Assembly (NCBI RefSeq): GCF_018780565.1
Contig: NZ_JADMJN010000003.1
Coordinates: forward strand, 604,910 to 668,909
Length of the DNA stretch: 64,000 bases
Source: Rhodoferax sp.
Lineage (GTDB): Bacteria; Pseudomonadota; Gammaproteobacteria; Burkholderiales; Burkholderiaceae_C
Reading direction: 5' to 3'
Both the position numbers and the translations under genes were made by a program. The notes under the pieces are model-generated. The model was given only the letters and a program-made list of their open reading frames with translations. It made no database searches and had not been told where the DNA came from. Of this stretch, positions 1 to 10,364 are shown piece after piece. How positions within the stretch are numbered: the first letter of the stretch is position 1; each line of letters opens with the position of its first letter.

Positions 1-874
1 GGGCTGAAGTGCCGTAGCTGCCGATCAATGCCGTGGCGACGGCAATGGAGCCGTTGCTCAGCAAAGGACTCAGCGAGGCCGGCGCACCCACACGCATGAT
101 GGTGCGCAGCAGCCTGGCCTGTGGTCGCCACCCTGCGCTTTGCAGCTGCACCGGACCCCTGGCCCGAATCAAGTGGACGGCCAGGGCTATGGCGGCAAGC
201 ATATTGGTGCACACGCTGCTCAGGGCCGCACCGGCCACGCCCAGGCCAGCCCAAGGTCCCCAGCCAAACACCAGCAGCGGACTCAACAACACGTGGGCGC
301 CTGCGGCCGCCATCAGCATCATGGACGGCAGGAGCATGTTGCCTGAGCCGCGCACAATGCCTGCCAGTACATTGGTCAGCCATATTGCCAGCACGCCGCC
401 AAAGAACACGTTGGAATAGGCCATGGCGGCACTGAGCGTCGCCGCCTTGCCGCCCATGAGCGTATAGATGTTGCGCCCGAACCCGAGCATCAGCACCGTG
501 AACAACGCAGCCAGGGCACAGGCGATCAGAATCGCCTGCTGAGCCAGGCGATTGGCTTCGTTGCCATTGCCACTTCCCAGCGCGCGCGCCACAGCCGCTG
601 ATACCGCGCCACCGATGCCACCGGCCGACATCTGAAGCATCAGCATCGAGAGCGGAAATACCAGGGCCACTCCGGCCAGCGCATCGGCTCCCAGGCGCCC
701 CAGGATGAATCCGTCGTAGCCGATGACGATGGTCATGGCGAACAAGCCCATGATGTTGGGCGTGGCCAGACGCCACAACATGCCAAGCAGCGGTGCATGC
801 AGCAGGTCGCGGGTCCGCGCGGCCATGGCCGTGGAGGTCGGAGCCGCTGCTGCGTTGGTCTTCATATTGGCCAT
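1..874 (-). CDS. MATE-family multidrug/cation exporter, 3' part outside the window
   Basis: The minus strand reads an open frame of 291 codons that runs off the left edge, so only the N-terminal two thirds of a protein of about 450 residues is visible. Reading begins MANMKTN; an alternative start three codons later (865) is equally possible. The translation has a soluble start, then strongly hydrophobic segments with many Gly, Ala and Met residues, and the MATE-like stretch LWRLATPNIMGLF followed by an IGGAVSAAVARALG segment. MATE proteins export drugs or metabolites through the inner membrane in exchange for Na+ or H+. A promoter and an overlapping inverted repeat lie just upstream. The substrate cannot be read from the sequence. 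Family call is good, exact role unknown. Confidence 0.8.
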   Translation of the reverse strand, partial: MANMKTNAAAAPTSTAMAARTRDLLHAPLLGMLWRLATPNIMGLFAMTIVIGYDGFILGRLGADALAGVALVFPLSMLMLQMSAGGIGGAVSAAVARALGSGNGNEANRLAQQAILIACALAALFTVLMLGFGRNIYTLMGGKAATLSAAMAYSNVFFGGVLAIWLTNVLAGIVRGSGNMLLPSMMLMAAAGAHVLLSPLLVFGWGPWAGLGVAGAALSSVCTNMLAAIALAVHLIRARGPVQLQSAGWRPQARLLRTIMRVGAPASLSPLLSNGSIAVATALIGSYGTSA

Positions 875-957
875 GTGACGTGCAGCCCCTGATGCGTTCC
901 TTGCAGGCTTTGGACGGGGTTCATGCAGCTGTTCCTTTTCGGTGTGTTTGTATTTAT

Positions 958-985
958 ATTGTATATGCAACAATTGCAGTTGCAA
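958..985 (-). promoter_or_regulatory. Probable promoter with overlapping operator for the MATE gene
   Basis: On the minus strand TTGCAA (985-980) is followed after 16 bases by TACAAT (963-958), a good sigma-70 promoter about 85 bases before the MATE start. An inverted repeat TGCAAC-7-GTTGCA (966-984) fills the spacer and part of the -35 box, as expected for a repressor site of MarR or TetR type. No regulator gene is next to it in the window; one may lie beyond the left edge. Inference from sequence only. Confidence 0.45.
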
Positions 986-1025
986 TAATTAAGACAGTCT
1001 GCGAACCACTTCATCAGCCCGAAAT

Positions 1026-1040
1026 TTGGACTTTGTCCAA
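1026..1040. promoter_or_regulatory. 15-base palindrome upstream of the DUF1330 gene
   Basis: TTGGACTTTGTCCAA is a perfect inverted repeat with 6-base arms and a 3-base centre, 51 bases before the DUF1330 start and on the far side of the MATE promoter. It could be a protein-binding site for either divergent gene. No known regulator motif is recognised. Confidence 0.3.
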
Positions 1041-1091
1041 GGCAGTGTTAATCTGATTCAAATTTTTTTACCTGATCGAATTGGAGAAACT

Positions 1092-1382
1092 ATGGCTGCC
1101 TATCTGGTGGTTGATTCCGAGCTCACCGATCCCGAGCTGTACGAGGGCTATAAGGCGCGGGCCAAGCCGCTGGTCGAAAAATATGGCGGTGAGTACCTGG
1201 CGCGTGGCGGCAAGGTCTCCCTCAAGGAAAGCGACTTGTGGGCGCCGACCCGTATGGTGCTGGTCCGATTTCCGACCAGGGAGGACGCTGAACGTTTCTA
1301 TCAGTCTGATGAATACCAGGAGGTTCTCACCATCAGCAAGCAATCGGCCAGACGCACTGTGTTCATCCTTGACGGTATGTGA
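1092..1382 (+). CDS. DUF1330 domain protein
   Basis: A 96-residue protein. The start at 1092 is chosen because the family begins at the MAAYLVVDSELTD stretch and GGAG lies 5 bases upstream; a longer frame reaching 1026 adds residues unlike the family. The features fit DUF1330, a small ferredoxin-like alpha/beta barrel fold: YLV(V/A) at the N terminus, KYGGEYLARGG near residues 30-40, and a RFPTREDAERFYQSDEYQ segment at 60-75. Members are usually dimeric and have no established biochemical role. It is 43 bases upstream of the response regulator, with no terminator seen, so it may be co-transcribed with the chemotaxis-like trio. Function unknown. Confidence 0.85.
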   Translation: MAAYLVVDSELTDPELYEGYKARAKPLVEKYGGEYLARGGKVSLKESDLWAPTRMVLVRFPTREDAERFYQSDEYQEVLTISKQSARRTVFILDGM

Positions 1383-1425
1383 CCCAACATAGTATTTTCT
1401 GAACCTTAGCAAGAAAGGAGATCCA

Positions 1426-1815
1426 ATGTCCCAAGATGAAGCGCTGATGGTGCGCAAGTTGTTGATTGTTGATGACAGCAAAGTGTCGCGAATGCGGATT
1501 CGTGCTTTCTTTACGTCTCACTGCCCGCAATGGACTATTCAGGAGGCAGCCGCTGGCGATGAAGCTCTGGTGATGGCCGCCAAAGATCAGCCCGATTTTG
1601 TGACCATGGATGTCAACATGCCGGGCATGAGTGGTTTTGAAACCGCCCAACTCATGCTGATGCGCAGCCCCAAAATTCGCGTGGTCATACTGACTGCCAA
1701 CATTCAGGAGGGTAGCCGCCAGGCCGCGGCTTCGCTGCGGCTCCATTTTGTGGCCAAGCCCGCCACCGAAGCCTCCTTGCAGCAGGCGCTGGACTACTTG
1801 CTTGCTCCCCTATGA
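1426..1815 (+). CDS. Single-domain response regulator (CheY-like)
   Basis: 129 residues, essentially one receiver domain with no output domain. The acidic pocket is D16-D17 (LLIVDDSK), the phospho-acceptor is D62 in MDVNMPGMSG, and the switch residues T90 (ILTAN) and K111 (AKPAT) are all present, so it should be phosphorylatable. An excellent Shine-Dalgarno (AAGGAGAT) precedes the ATG. It overlaps the downstream cheC gene by 4 bases (ATGA), which implies translational coupling and makes CheC its likely phosphatase. No histidine kinase or receptor gene is adjacent; the kinase must be elsewhere. It could control motility or another behaviour through protein binding. Confidence 0.9.
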   Translation: MSQDEALMVRKLLIVDDSKVSRMRIRAFFTSHCPQWTIQEAAAGDEALVMAAKDQPDFVTMDVNMPGMSGFETAQLMLMRSPKIRVVILTANIQEGSRQAAASLRLHFVAKPATEASLQQALDYLLAPL

Positions 1816-2441
1816 CTGAACTGGGTGAGTTGGAGCTGGATGCGCTCACCGAAATTTTCAATGTCGGTGTTGGCATGGCAGCCGATGCCTTGTACCAGAT
1901 GGGGGGAGAACATGTGCCCTTGTCGGTCCCCGTGGTCGAATTGACCAGCCAGCAAGCTGCCATCAGACATTACCAGGCTCAAGAGCAACGACCGTTGTGC
2001 GCCATTCGGCAAACCTACAGCGGTGAATTCAGTACCGATGCAATTTTGATGTTTCCTGAAGACAACAGTCTTGAACTGGTGCGTCTGATAGTGGGTGGTG
2101 ATTTGCCGGCAGAGCAGCTCGCCGGGATGGCGCAAGACGCCATGGCAGAGATTGGGAACATCGTCCTGAATGCTGTCATTTCCAATCTTTCGTCGACCTT
2201 GAATTTGCCACTGGAGGGCTCCTTGCCCACGGTGAGTGTGCTCAGACCCGATGGCATTTTTAGCCAGGACGCAAATAGCAACTCCGGATCTGTTGAGTCC
2301 GCACCTTTGCTGGCCCTGATGATTGATTTTCAGTTGAGTACCCGCGGAGTGAACGGGTATCTGGCCTTTTTGCTGGACGTCCCGGCCTGCGAGAAGCTGG
2401 GCAAACGCCTGACGCAATTTGTCAATGGTTCCTTGGCGTAA
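1812..2441 (+). CDS. cheC: CheC-type phosphatase for CheY-P
   Basis: 209 residues. CheC proteins remove the phosphoryl group from CheY-P and bind CheD. Two copies of the D/S-x3-E-x2-N phosphatase motif are intact: D10-E14-N17 (DALTEIFN) and D109-E113-N116 (DAMAEIGN), as in classical two-site CheC rather than one-site CheX. The GNIVLNAVISNLSSTL segment after the second motif is characteristic. Its start codon overlaps the stop of the receiver gene and CheD follows after 5 bases, so the three are one operon. In Bacillus-type chemotaxis CheC, CheD and CheY-P form a feedback loop; here the trio stands apart from cheA, cheW or receptors. Confidence 0.9.
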   Translation: MTELGELELDALTEIFNVGVGMAADALYQMGGEHVPLSVPVVELTSQQAAIRHYQAQEQRPLCAIRQTYSGEFSTDAILMFPEDNSLELVRLIVGGDLPAEQLAGMAQDAMAEIGNIVLNAVISNLSSTLNLPLEGSLPTVSVLRPDGIFSQDANSNSGSVESAPLLALMIDFQLSTRGVNGYLAFLLDVPACEKLGKRLTQFVNGSLA

Positions 2442-2446
2442 CTCCC

Positions 2447-2956
2447 ATGGTCACCGAACGTCGCAAAACCCCACCCCTGATGTCAGGGCAGAAGGTTGTG
2501 CCCATTGAACTGATGCCCGGTGATGTGGCCTTGGGACTGGCCGGTGATCAGCTTAAAACCTTGTTGGGATCATGCGTCAGTGTCATCCTGACGGACCCCC
2601 GGCGTACGGTTGGAGCCATGTGTCACATCGTGCATGTGGGGCGGCCCAATGCGGCCAATGCGGGCAATACCGCCTTTGGCGAAGTCGCGATGCAGGACAT
2701 GTTTGACCGCTTGATCGGGGTGGGCATTCCCCCGGGACGCTGCCATGCCTATGTGTATGGCGGGGGCAATATGTTTCCGCAGATGTTCTCTACAACGCAC
2801 GTGGGTGCCAAAAATGCAGAGTGGGTGCTGGACTATCTGAACGACTGCGGCATTGTCGTGGTCGACGAGCACCTGGGCGGCAGCGGTTACCGCAAGGTGT
2901 CGTGGACTGTGGGGCGGGAGGCGCCTGTCGTCGAGAACGTGCGGTCAGGCTTGTGA
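2447..2956 (+). CDS. cheD: CheD, chemoreceptor glutamine deamidase
   Basis: 169 residues. CheD hydrolyses glutamine side chains of chemoreceptors to glutamate and is inhibited or sequestered by CheC. The catalytic cysteine is C43 in LLGSCVSV and the histidine is H60 in CHIVHVG, 17 residues later, the same spacing as the Thermotoga enzyme. The GNTAFGEVAM and YGGGNMFP segments are also typical. It is the last gene of the receiver-cheC-cheD operon and converges with argH 19 bases further on. With no receptor nearby, its substrate is presumably encoded elsewhere. Family assignment is firm, physiological target unknown. Confidence 0.92.
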   Translation: MVTERRKTPPLMSGQKVVPIELMPGDVALGLAGDQLKTLLGSCVSVILTDPRRTVGAMCHIVHVGRPNAANAGNTAFGEVAMQDMFDRLIGVGIPPGRCHAYVYGGGNMFPQMFSTTHVGAKNAEWVLDYLNDCGIVVVDEHLGGSGYRKVSWTVGREAPVVENVRSGL

Positions 2957-2975
2957 CAGGCGTGCGTCTACCGCC

Positions 2976-4427
<1,452 letters not shown>

Positions 4428-4529
4428 GAAATTGGCCGACGGCCTGCGATGGCCGTGCAAAGGGTTGAGGTTATGGCCAGGGCTTCTGGCAGCAGATCAT
4501 CAATAATGGAACGCTAATCCCGATTATTA

Positions 4530-5567
4530 ATGCAAGACTCCCAAATTTTATCGATCTTCCAGGATCCGGCCTCAGAGCCGCCGACGCCCGCGCCTGCAAG
4601 GGTGCTGGTGTTCGACGCCTGCCATGTGGGGGTGGTGTTACGCACGGTACTGTTTGTTGAGCTGGTGGTGGGCGTGGGGGCTATGTATGGGGCCGCCACG
4701 GTTTTGGACTGGTTGACGCGTCTGGCCTTGCTCACGGGTGGCGCCCTGCCGGCAGCCCTGGTGTGGCTGATCCTGGCCTGCATGCTCAAGACGGTGCTGG
4801 CGCGCCTGGGCGCCGTCACCCAGCAGGTGGCTGGAGTAGCCCTGGGCGCTGTGGCGGGCTTGTATGGCTGCGGCGTGCTGTGGATGGCGGGTCTGGTGGA
4901 CCCGGCGCCCTGGCTGGCCTGCGCTTTCAGTGGGGCTTTGCTGGCGGCTGCGCTGGTGGCGGCACTGGTGTTGCGCGCCAAGGGGCGAACGCCGGCCGCC
5001 ACGGCGGCACGCCTGACTGAATTGCAGTCCCGGATCCGCCCCCATTTTTTGTTCAACACGCTCAACAGTGCGATTGCACTGGTTCGCGCTGAGCCCGCCA
5101 AGGCCGAGGCCTTACTGGAAGACTTGAGCGATTTGTTTCGCCATGCTCTCATGGATCGGGGCGAGTTTGTGACGCTGGCCGATGAAATCAGTCTGGCGCA
5201 CCGCTATCTGGATATTGAGCAGGTGCGCTTTGGCGATCGGCTCCAGATCAAATGGGACCTCGACCCCGCAGCATCTGCAGCCCGCTTGCCCCCCTTGCTT
5301 TTGCAGCCGCTGGTGGAAAACGCGGTCAGGCACGGTGTCGAGCCCAGTGCCAGCGGTGCCCAGGTGCGTATTTCCACGCAGCGCCGCGGCTCGCGGGTTG
5401 TCATCAAGGTGATCAACACGGTGCCGGCGGGCCAGGGGCCGCGTGGCAGCGGTTTGGCGCTGGACAATGTGCGCGATCGATTGAGCCTCCTGCACGATGT
5501 GCAGGGCCAGTTTCAGACCAGTTTCAAGGGCGGGGTGTTTCAGGTTCGGATCGAGGTGCCGACATGA
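4530..5567 (+). CDS. algZ: LytS/AlgZ-type membrane sensor histidine kinase
   Basis: 345 residues. Four or five hydrophobic segments between about residues 35 and 150 form the membrane sensor part. They are followed by the His_kinase domain with RIRPHFLFNTLN (phospho-accepting H172) and an ATPase domain with N264 in LLQPLVENAVRHG and the G-box GSGLALDNVRDRL near 308. This layout is that of AlgZ/FimS. No clear ribosome binding site precedes the ATG at 4530, so the start is somewhat uncertain. It is 31 bases upstream of its partner algR. In Pseudomonas the pair controls alginate and type IV pili; the targets here cannot be inferred. Confidence 0.9.
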   Translation: MQDSQILSIFQDPASEPPTPAPARVLVFDACHVGVVLRTVLFVELVVGVGAMYGAATVLDWLTRLALLTGGALPAALVWLILACMLKTVLARLGAVTQQVAGVALGAVAGLYGCGVLWMAGLVDPAPWLACAFSGALLAAALVAALVLRAKGRTPAATAARLTELQSRIRPHFLFNTLNSAIALVRAEPAKAEALLEDLSDLFRHALMDRGEFVTLADEISLAHRYLDIEQVRFGDRLQIKWDLDPAASAARLPPLLLQPLVENAVRHGVEPSASGAQVRISTQRRGSRVVIKVINTVPAGQGPRGSGLALDNVRDRLSLLHDVQGQFQTSFKGGVFQVRIEVPT

Positions 5568-5598
5568 GGATTGGGGCAGTTTTCAGCGGAGGTGAGCC

Positions 5599-6336
5599 GT
5601 GCTGAGGGTGTTGATTGTGGATGACGAGGCGCTGGCACGTTCGCGTTTGCGGACCCTACTGGGGGATTGCACTACGCCCAGCGCTTGCGTGGAGGCAGAA
5701 GCCGCCAATGCCGCCCAGGCGGTCGAGTGGCTGCAGCGGCATCAGGCCGATGTGGCCTTGATTGATATTCACATGCCCGGCGCCGACGGCCTGACTTTGG
5801 CGCGAACCCTGCGTGCGCTGCCCAGTCCGCCTGCCATCGTGTTTGTGACGGCGCATGCCGAGCACGCCGTGCAGGCCTTCGAGCTGGAGGCGCTGGACTA
5901 CCTGACCAAGCCGGTGCGTCTGGAGCGTTTGCAGACAACGCTACAAAAAGTGGAGCGATCAAGGCAATCGGAACGAGGGCCAGAGGCGAATTCCATGGAG
6001 GAAGTCCTGATCATCCAGGACCGGGGCCGGACCGAGCGGGTCCCTTTGCTGCAGGTCTTGTACCTGAAGGCCGAACTCAAGTACATCACGGTGCGTACCA
6101 GGGACAAAAGCTACATCCTCGATGGTTCCCTGAGTGAACTGGAAGAAAAATACAAGAGTCAGTTCATGCGCATTCACCGCAATGCCTTGATAGCACGCCG
6201 TGCGGTGCGCTCCTTGGAGAAACACTTTGATGCCGAAGAGGGCGAAGGCTGGGCGGTGCGACTCAATGGCATTGATGAGTTGCTGTTTGTGTCGCGGCGG
6301 CAGCTGGCGGCCGTGCGCGAGCTTATTGCCGGGTAG
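5599..6336 (+). CDS. algR: LytTR-type response regulator AlgR
   Basis: 245 residues from a GTG start preceded closely by GGAGGTGA. The receiver domain occupies about 1-120, with D8-D9 and phospho-acceptor D56 (LIDIHMPG), LTKP near 97, and a C-terminal LytTR DNA-binding domain from about 138 (QDRGRTERVPLLQVLYLKAELKY is split over the family's typical start, ending in FMRIHRNALIARRAV). It forms a two-component system with algZ. The interdomain linker contains a 17-base sequence resembling the dispersed palindromic element (5940-5956). Gene order argH-algZ-algR followed by hemC-hemD matches other proteobacteria, here with queE, queD and ppc between. Confidence 0.93.
   Translation: MLRVLIVDDEALARSRLRTLLGDCTTPSACVEAEAANAAQAVEWLQRHQADVALIDIHMPGADGLTLARTLRALPSPPAIVFVTAHAEHAVQAFELEALDYLTKPVRLERLQTTLQKVERSRQSERGPEANSMEEVLIIQDRGRTERVPLLQVLYLKAELKYITVRTRDKSYILDGSLSELEEKYKSQFMRIHRNALIARRAVRSLEKHFDAEEGEGWAVRLNGIDELLFVSRRQLAAVRELIAG
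5940..5956 (+). repeat. Weak match to the 17-base palindromic element, inside algR
   Basis: GCTACAAAAAGTGGAGC lies in the linker between the receiver and LytTR domains. It keeps the 17-base length, GCTA at one end and AGC at the other, but the right arm is degraded. Reading frame is CTA-CAA-AAA-GTG-GAG (LQKVE), the same phase as the yceD copy and different from six others. It may be chance. Confidence 0.3.
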
Positions 6337-6399
6337 CCCATTTCCGAGCTTTCGCCGATCCTGCGAAAATCAGCGGTTAGGGAATTTTCAAGGCAAGTC

Positions 6400-7035
6400 A
6401 TGACTTACTCGGTCAAAGAGATTTTTTATACGCTCCAAGGTGAAGGTGCCCAGTCCGGCAAGGCGGCGGTGTTTTGCCGTTTTGCCGGCTGCAACCTCTG
6501 GAGTGGCCGGGAGGAAGACCGCGCCGGTGCAGTGTGCCAGTTTTGCGATACCGATTTTGTCGGGACGGATGGCACGGGTGGCGGCAAGTTCACCTCTGCT
6601 GAGGCATTGGCCGAGGCCGTGGTCAAAGCCTGGGAGCCTGTCGGCGAATTGCATCGCATGGTGGTGCTGACCGGGGGGGAGCCTTTGTTGCAGGTCGATG
6701 AGCCACTGATTCAGGCTTTGCATGCGCGCGGCTTTTTCATTGCCGTCGAGACGAATGGCACGGTGGCCCCGCCGCCGGGGCTGGACTGGCTATGCGTCAG
6801 CCCCAAGAGCGATGCCGAGCTGGTCATTCAAGGCGGCAATGAAATCAAGCTGGTGTACCCCCAGGCAGGGGTGGACCCGGCCCGGTTTGAGAAGCTGGCG
6901 TTTGATCATTTTTTCCTGCAGCCCATGGACAGCGTACTGCGTGCTGACAACACGGCCCGGACGATTGACTATTGCCAGAAACACCCTCAATGGCGCCTTG
7001 GTGTGCAGTCGCACAAAATCATCGGGATCCGGTGA
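6400..7035 (+). CDS. queE: 7-carboxy-7-deazaguanine synthase (radical SAM)
   Basis: 211 residues. QueE converts 6-carboxytetrahydropterin to 7-carboxy-7-deazaguanine using a [4Fe-4S] cluster and S-adenosylmethionine, in the preQ0/queuosine path. The cluster motif is C31-x14-C46-x2-C49, the long-spaced form known from the Burkholderia multivorans enzyme rather than Cx3Cx2C. The N-terminal SVKEIFYTLQGEG and later VVLTGGEPLLQ and FIAVETNGT segments are typical of the family. It overlaps queD by one base (TGATG), so the two are coupled. The rest of the pathway (queC, queF, folE) is not in the window. Confidence 0.95.
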   Translation: MTYSVKEIFYTLQGEGAQSGKAAVFCRFAGCNLWSGREEDRAGAVCQFCDTDFVGTDGTGGGKFTSAEALAEAVVKAWEPVGELHRMVVLTGGEPLLQVDEPLIQALHARGFFIAVETNGTVAPPPGLDWLCVSPKSDAELVIQGGNEIKLVYPQAGVDPARFEKLAFDHFFLQPMDSVLRADNTARTIDYCQKHPQWRLGVQSHKIIGIR

Positions 7036-7400
7036 TGTTCGAGATCAGCCAGCGCTTTTTCTTTGATGCCGCGCATACGCTCAAACGCGAGATTGAGACC
7101 GAGGGCAGCCGCCGGGTGCATGGGCACACCTACCATGCCGAGGTGTTTGTCAAAGGTGAGCGGGTCGGTAATTCCGGCATGGTGATGGACCTGGGCTTTG
7201 TCCGGCGCGAAGTCGAAACCTTGCGCGCCAAGCTGGACCATCATTTCCTGGACGAAGTGCCCGGCCTGGGTCCGGCCACACTGGAAAACCTGTGCGCATA
7301 CATCTGGCGCGACCTGGCGCCACGGATCCCGGGCTTGTCGGCTGTCACCGTGGAGCGAGGCTCCATCGGCGACAAGTGCACCTACCGTCCGGCGGTTTGA
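7035..7400 (+). CDS. queD: QueD-family 6-carboxytetrahydropterin synthase lacking the usual catalytic cysteine
   Basis: 121 residues; the ATG at 7035 overlaps the queE stop. The family makes 6-carboxytetrahydropterin from dihydroneopterin triphosphate. Zinc ligands H14, H29 and H31 (AAHT, VHGH), the D68-H69 pair (LDHH) and E107 (VTVERG) are present. The position of the catalytic Cys (C27 in E. coli, 11 residues after the first zinc His) is S25 here, in ETEGSRRVHGH. C87 and C115 are elsewhere in the chain. The insertion-free length and tight coupling to queE argue for a real role in queuosine synthesis, perhaps by an altered mechanism or another 6-pyruvoyl-pterin reaction. Confidence 0.88.
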   Translation: MFEISQRFFFDAAHTLKREIETEGSRRVHGHTYHAEVFVKGERVGNSGMVMDLGFVRREVETLRAKLDHHFLDEVPGLGPATLENLCAYIWRDLAPRIPGLSAVTVERGSIGDKCTYRPAV

Positions 7401-7410
7401 TCCTTCCGGG

Positions 7411-10260
7411 TCAGCCGGTGTTTCTCAAGCCGGCTGCAATCCCGTTGATGGAAATGTGAATGCCGCGCTTGACGCGCTCGTCGCTTTGTCCGGCGCGGTA
7501 GCGGCGAACCAGTTCGACTTGCAGGTGATGCAAGGGGTCGATGTAGGGGAAGCGATGGCGCATGGAGCGTTGCAGCGCGGCGTTGTTGGCCAGGCGCTGT
7601 TTGTCACCGGTGATCATGCCCAGCGCACCAGCGGTGCGGTGCCATTCAGCCTCAATTGCCATGAAGATTTTCTTGCGCAGGCGGGCATCGGTCACCAGTT
7701 CTGCATAGCGGGCGGCCAGCGCCAGGTCGCTCTTGGCCATCACCATGTCCATGTTGGAGAGCAGTGTCTTGAAGAATGGCCATTGTCGGTACATCTGTTG
7801 CAACAGCGCCAGTCTTTCCTTGTGCGTATCTTTGCGCGCCGGACTGGCGTCCTGGTTCAGGAACAGCTCGATGGCCGAGCCAAAACCATACCAGCCTGGC
7901 AGCGTCAGGCGGCACTGGCCCCAGCTGAAACCCCAGGGAATGGCGCGCAGGTCCTCGATTTTTTGAGAAGCTTTGCGTGAGGCCGGGCGTGAGCCGATGT
8001 TGAGTTCGGCGATTTCACGGATTGGTGTCGAGTCAAAGAAGTACTCGGTGAATCCGGGTGTTTCGTACACCAGTTTTCGATAAGCCGCCATGCTGGTGCT
8101 GGACAGCTCGGCTGCGGCTTGCAGGAACGGCCTGGTGGCCGGCTTGGTGGGTTGCAACAGGGTGGCTTCCAGCGTCGCGGCCACCAGTGTTTCCAGGTTG
8201 CGCCGGCCAATCTCGGGGTTGGCGTATTTGGAGCCGATGACTTCTCCCTGCTCGGTCAGGCGGATCTGGCCGCGCACCGTGCCGGGGGGCTGCGCCAGAA
8301 TGGCCTGGTAGCTGGGGCCACCGCCACGGCCCACCGTGCCACCGCGGCCGTGGAACATGCGCAGCTGGATGGCGCGCGCTCCCTTGGTTTCAAGGGCGAG
8401 CTGGTCAAACAGCTCCACCAGGGCAATCTCGGCCCGGTACAGCTCCCAGTTGCTGGTGAAAATACCGCCGTCCTTGTTGCTGTCGGAATAGCCCAGCATG
8501 ATGTCCTGTTCTGCGCCGCTGCGTCGCACCAGTTGGGCGATGCCTGGCAGGGCATAGAACTCGCGCATGATGGGTGCGGCATTGCGCAGGTCTTCGATGG
8601 TTTCGAACAAGGGCACCACGATCAGGTCGCAGGTGGCCTGGGCATCCAGTGTGCTGCGCATCAGCCCCACTTCTTTTTGCAGCAGCAACACTTCCAGCAA
8701 ATCGCTGACCGTCTCGGTGTGGCTGATGATGTAGTGGCGTATCGCCTGCGCACCAAAGCGTTCACGCATCTCCTTGGCGGTCTCGAAAATGGCCAGCTCA
8801 CTGCGGGCATGGGCCGAGTAGTCGGCACCCATCACGCGCAAGGGTCGCGCATCGCTCAGCAGGCGCAACAGCAGATCGCGCTTGGCCTGCTCATCGAGCT
8901 TGGCGTAGTCCGTCTCAATGCGCGCCATCGCCAGCAGCTCGGCCACCACTTCTTCATGCTTGTCCGAGCTCTGGCGCAAATCCACGGTTGCCAGATGAAA
9001 GCCAAATACCTCTACCGCCCGAATCAGCGGGTGCAGGCGTTGCGCGGCCAGCACCGCACCATGCTGGGCCAGCAAGGATGTTTCGATGGTGCGCAGGTCG
9101 GCCAGAAACTCTTCCGCCGATTTGTACGCATTTTGCGGGGCCACCGCATGGCGTGCAGCCTCTCCGCCGGTCAGGTCCTTGAGTGCCGAGGCCAGTCGTG
9201 CATAGATGCCAATCAGGGCACGCCGATAGGGCTCGTCCTTGCGGTGCTCGTTGGTGTCGGGCGATCGTTCCGCAAGCGCCTGCATGTCGGCAGGAAAGTC
9301 CACCAGCATGGCCGAGAGCGAGAGTTCGCCGCCCAGGTAGTGCACTTCCGTCAGGTAGTGGCGCAGTGCCACATCGGCCTGGCGGCTCAGGGCGTGCATC
9401 AGGGTTTGCGCGTTCACATTGGGGTTGCCGTCACGGTCGCCGCCAATCCATTGCCCCATGCGCAAAAAGCTGTGCACCGGGTGCTGGCCCAATTCACGTT
9501 CCAGATCGGCATACAGCTTCGGGATTTCACGCAGGAATGTCGCCTCGTAGTAGCTCAAGGCGTTTTCCACCTCGTCGGCCACGGTGAGTTTGGTGAAGCG
9601 CAGCAGTCGGGTCTGCCACAGTTGCATCACGCGGGCAAGCATCTGCTCTTCGTTGGCGGCCAGTTCGCGGGGTGTCAGAGCGTCCTTGTTGGCGTTGAGC
9701 GACGCCGCCTTGACCTTGATGTCGTCTCGCGCGCTGAGCAACTGGGCGATATCGCGCTCTGCATCCAGAATGCTTTTGCGTTGGACTTCGGTCGGGTGCG
9801 CGGTGAGCACTGGCGACACAAAGCTGTTGGCGAGCGTGTTGGCTATTGTCTTGGGCGCTATTCCCGCCCAGCGCAGGCGGGCCAGGGCCACTTCAATACT
9901 GCCTTCCTGGGTGTCGCCCGCACGCTCGTGGATGGCCCGGCGGCGGATGTGGTGTCGATCTTCCGCCAGGTTGGCCAAATGACTGAAAAAGGTGAAAGCC
10001 CGAATCACGCTCACCGTCTGGTCGCCGCTCAGACCCTTGAGCAGCTTCTTCAGCGCTTTGTCCGCCTCATGATCGGCATCGCGCCGAAAGGCCACCGACA
10101 GTTTGCGAATCTGTTCGATCAGCTCGAACGCGGCCAGCCCTTCCTGCTCGCGAATCACATCGCCCAAAATCCGGCCCAACAGGCGAATGTCTTCCACCAG
10201 CGGGCGTTCATTGTCTTTGGTGCGCCCTGTCGACGCGGCAGTTTTTTGAGGATTGTTCAT
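7411..10260 (-). CDS. ppc: Phosphoenolpyruvate carboxylase
   Basis: 949 residues from ATG 10260 ([10 protein letters not shown]); a frame extending to 10296 is possible but unlike the family. It adds bicarbonate to phosphoenolpyruvate to form oxaloacetate, an anaplerotic step in the cytosol. Signatures include [13 protein letters not shown] with the catalytic His, [12 protein letters not shown], and the glycine-rich [16 protein letters not shown]. The C terminus ends in RNTG, the conserved tail that reaches the active site. Length is normal. It converges with queD (10-base gap) and is divergent from hemC across 104 bases. It is transcribed alone. Confidence 0.97.
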   Translation of the reverse strand: MNNPQKTAASTGRTKDNERPLVEDIRLLGRILGDVIREQEGLAAFELIEQIRKLSVAFRRDADHEADKALKKLLKGLSGDQTVSVIRAFTFFSHLANLAEDRHHIRRRAIHERAGDTQEGSIEVALARLRWAGIAPKTIANTLANSFVSPVLTAHPTEVQRKSILDAERDIAQLLSARDDIKVKAASLNANKDALTPRELAANEEQMLARVMQLWQTRLLRFTKLTVADEVENALSYYEATFLREIPKLYADLERELGQHPVHSFLRMGQWIGGDRDGNPNVNAQTLMHALSRQADVALRHYLTEVHYLGGELSLSAMLVDFPADMQALAERSPDTNEHRKDEPYRRALIGIYARLASALKDLTGGEAARHAVAPQNAYKSAEEFLADLRTIETSLLAQHGAVLAAQRLHPLIRAVEVFGFHLATVDLRQSSDKHEEVVAELLAMARIETDYAKLDEQAKRDLLLRLLSDARPLRVMGADYSAHARSELAIFETAKEMRERFGAQAIRHYIISHTETVSDLLEVLLLQKEVGLMRSTLDAQATCDLIVVPLFETIEDLRNAAPIMREFYALPGIAQLVRRSGAEQDIMLGYSDSNKDGGIFTSNWELYRAEIALVELFDQLALETKGARAIQLRMFHGRGGTVGRGGGPSYQAILAQPPGTVRGQIRLTEQGEVIGSKYANPEIGRRNLETLVAATLEATLLQPTKPATRPFLQAAAELSSTSMAAYRKLVYETPGFTEYFFDSTPIREIAELNIGSRPASRKASQKIEDLRAIPWGFSWGQCRLTLPGWYGFGSAIELFLNQDASPARKDTHKERLALLQQMYRQWPFFKTLLSNMDMVMAKSDLALAARYAELVTDARLRKKIFMAIEAEWHRTAGALGMITGDKQRLANNAALQRSMRHRFPYIDPLHHLQVELVRRYRAGQSDERVKRGIHISINGIAAGLRNTG

Positions 10261-10364
10261 GGTGTTCTTCGAAGGGTGTTGCCCGCATGGTGGCAACCGT
10301 GGTCATGCTAGCATTCCCGGCTACCCCAAGATTACAAACAGGTTACGGCCTTGAGCCCCAGCGT

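Noticed and set aside
8119..10311. 730-codon open frame opposite ppc
   Set aside because: His/Gln-rich translation typical of the reverse of a GC-rich gene; ppc on the minus strand has all catalytic motifs.
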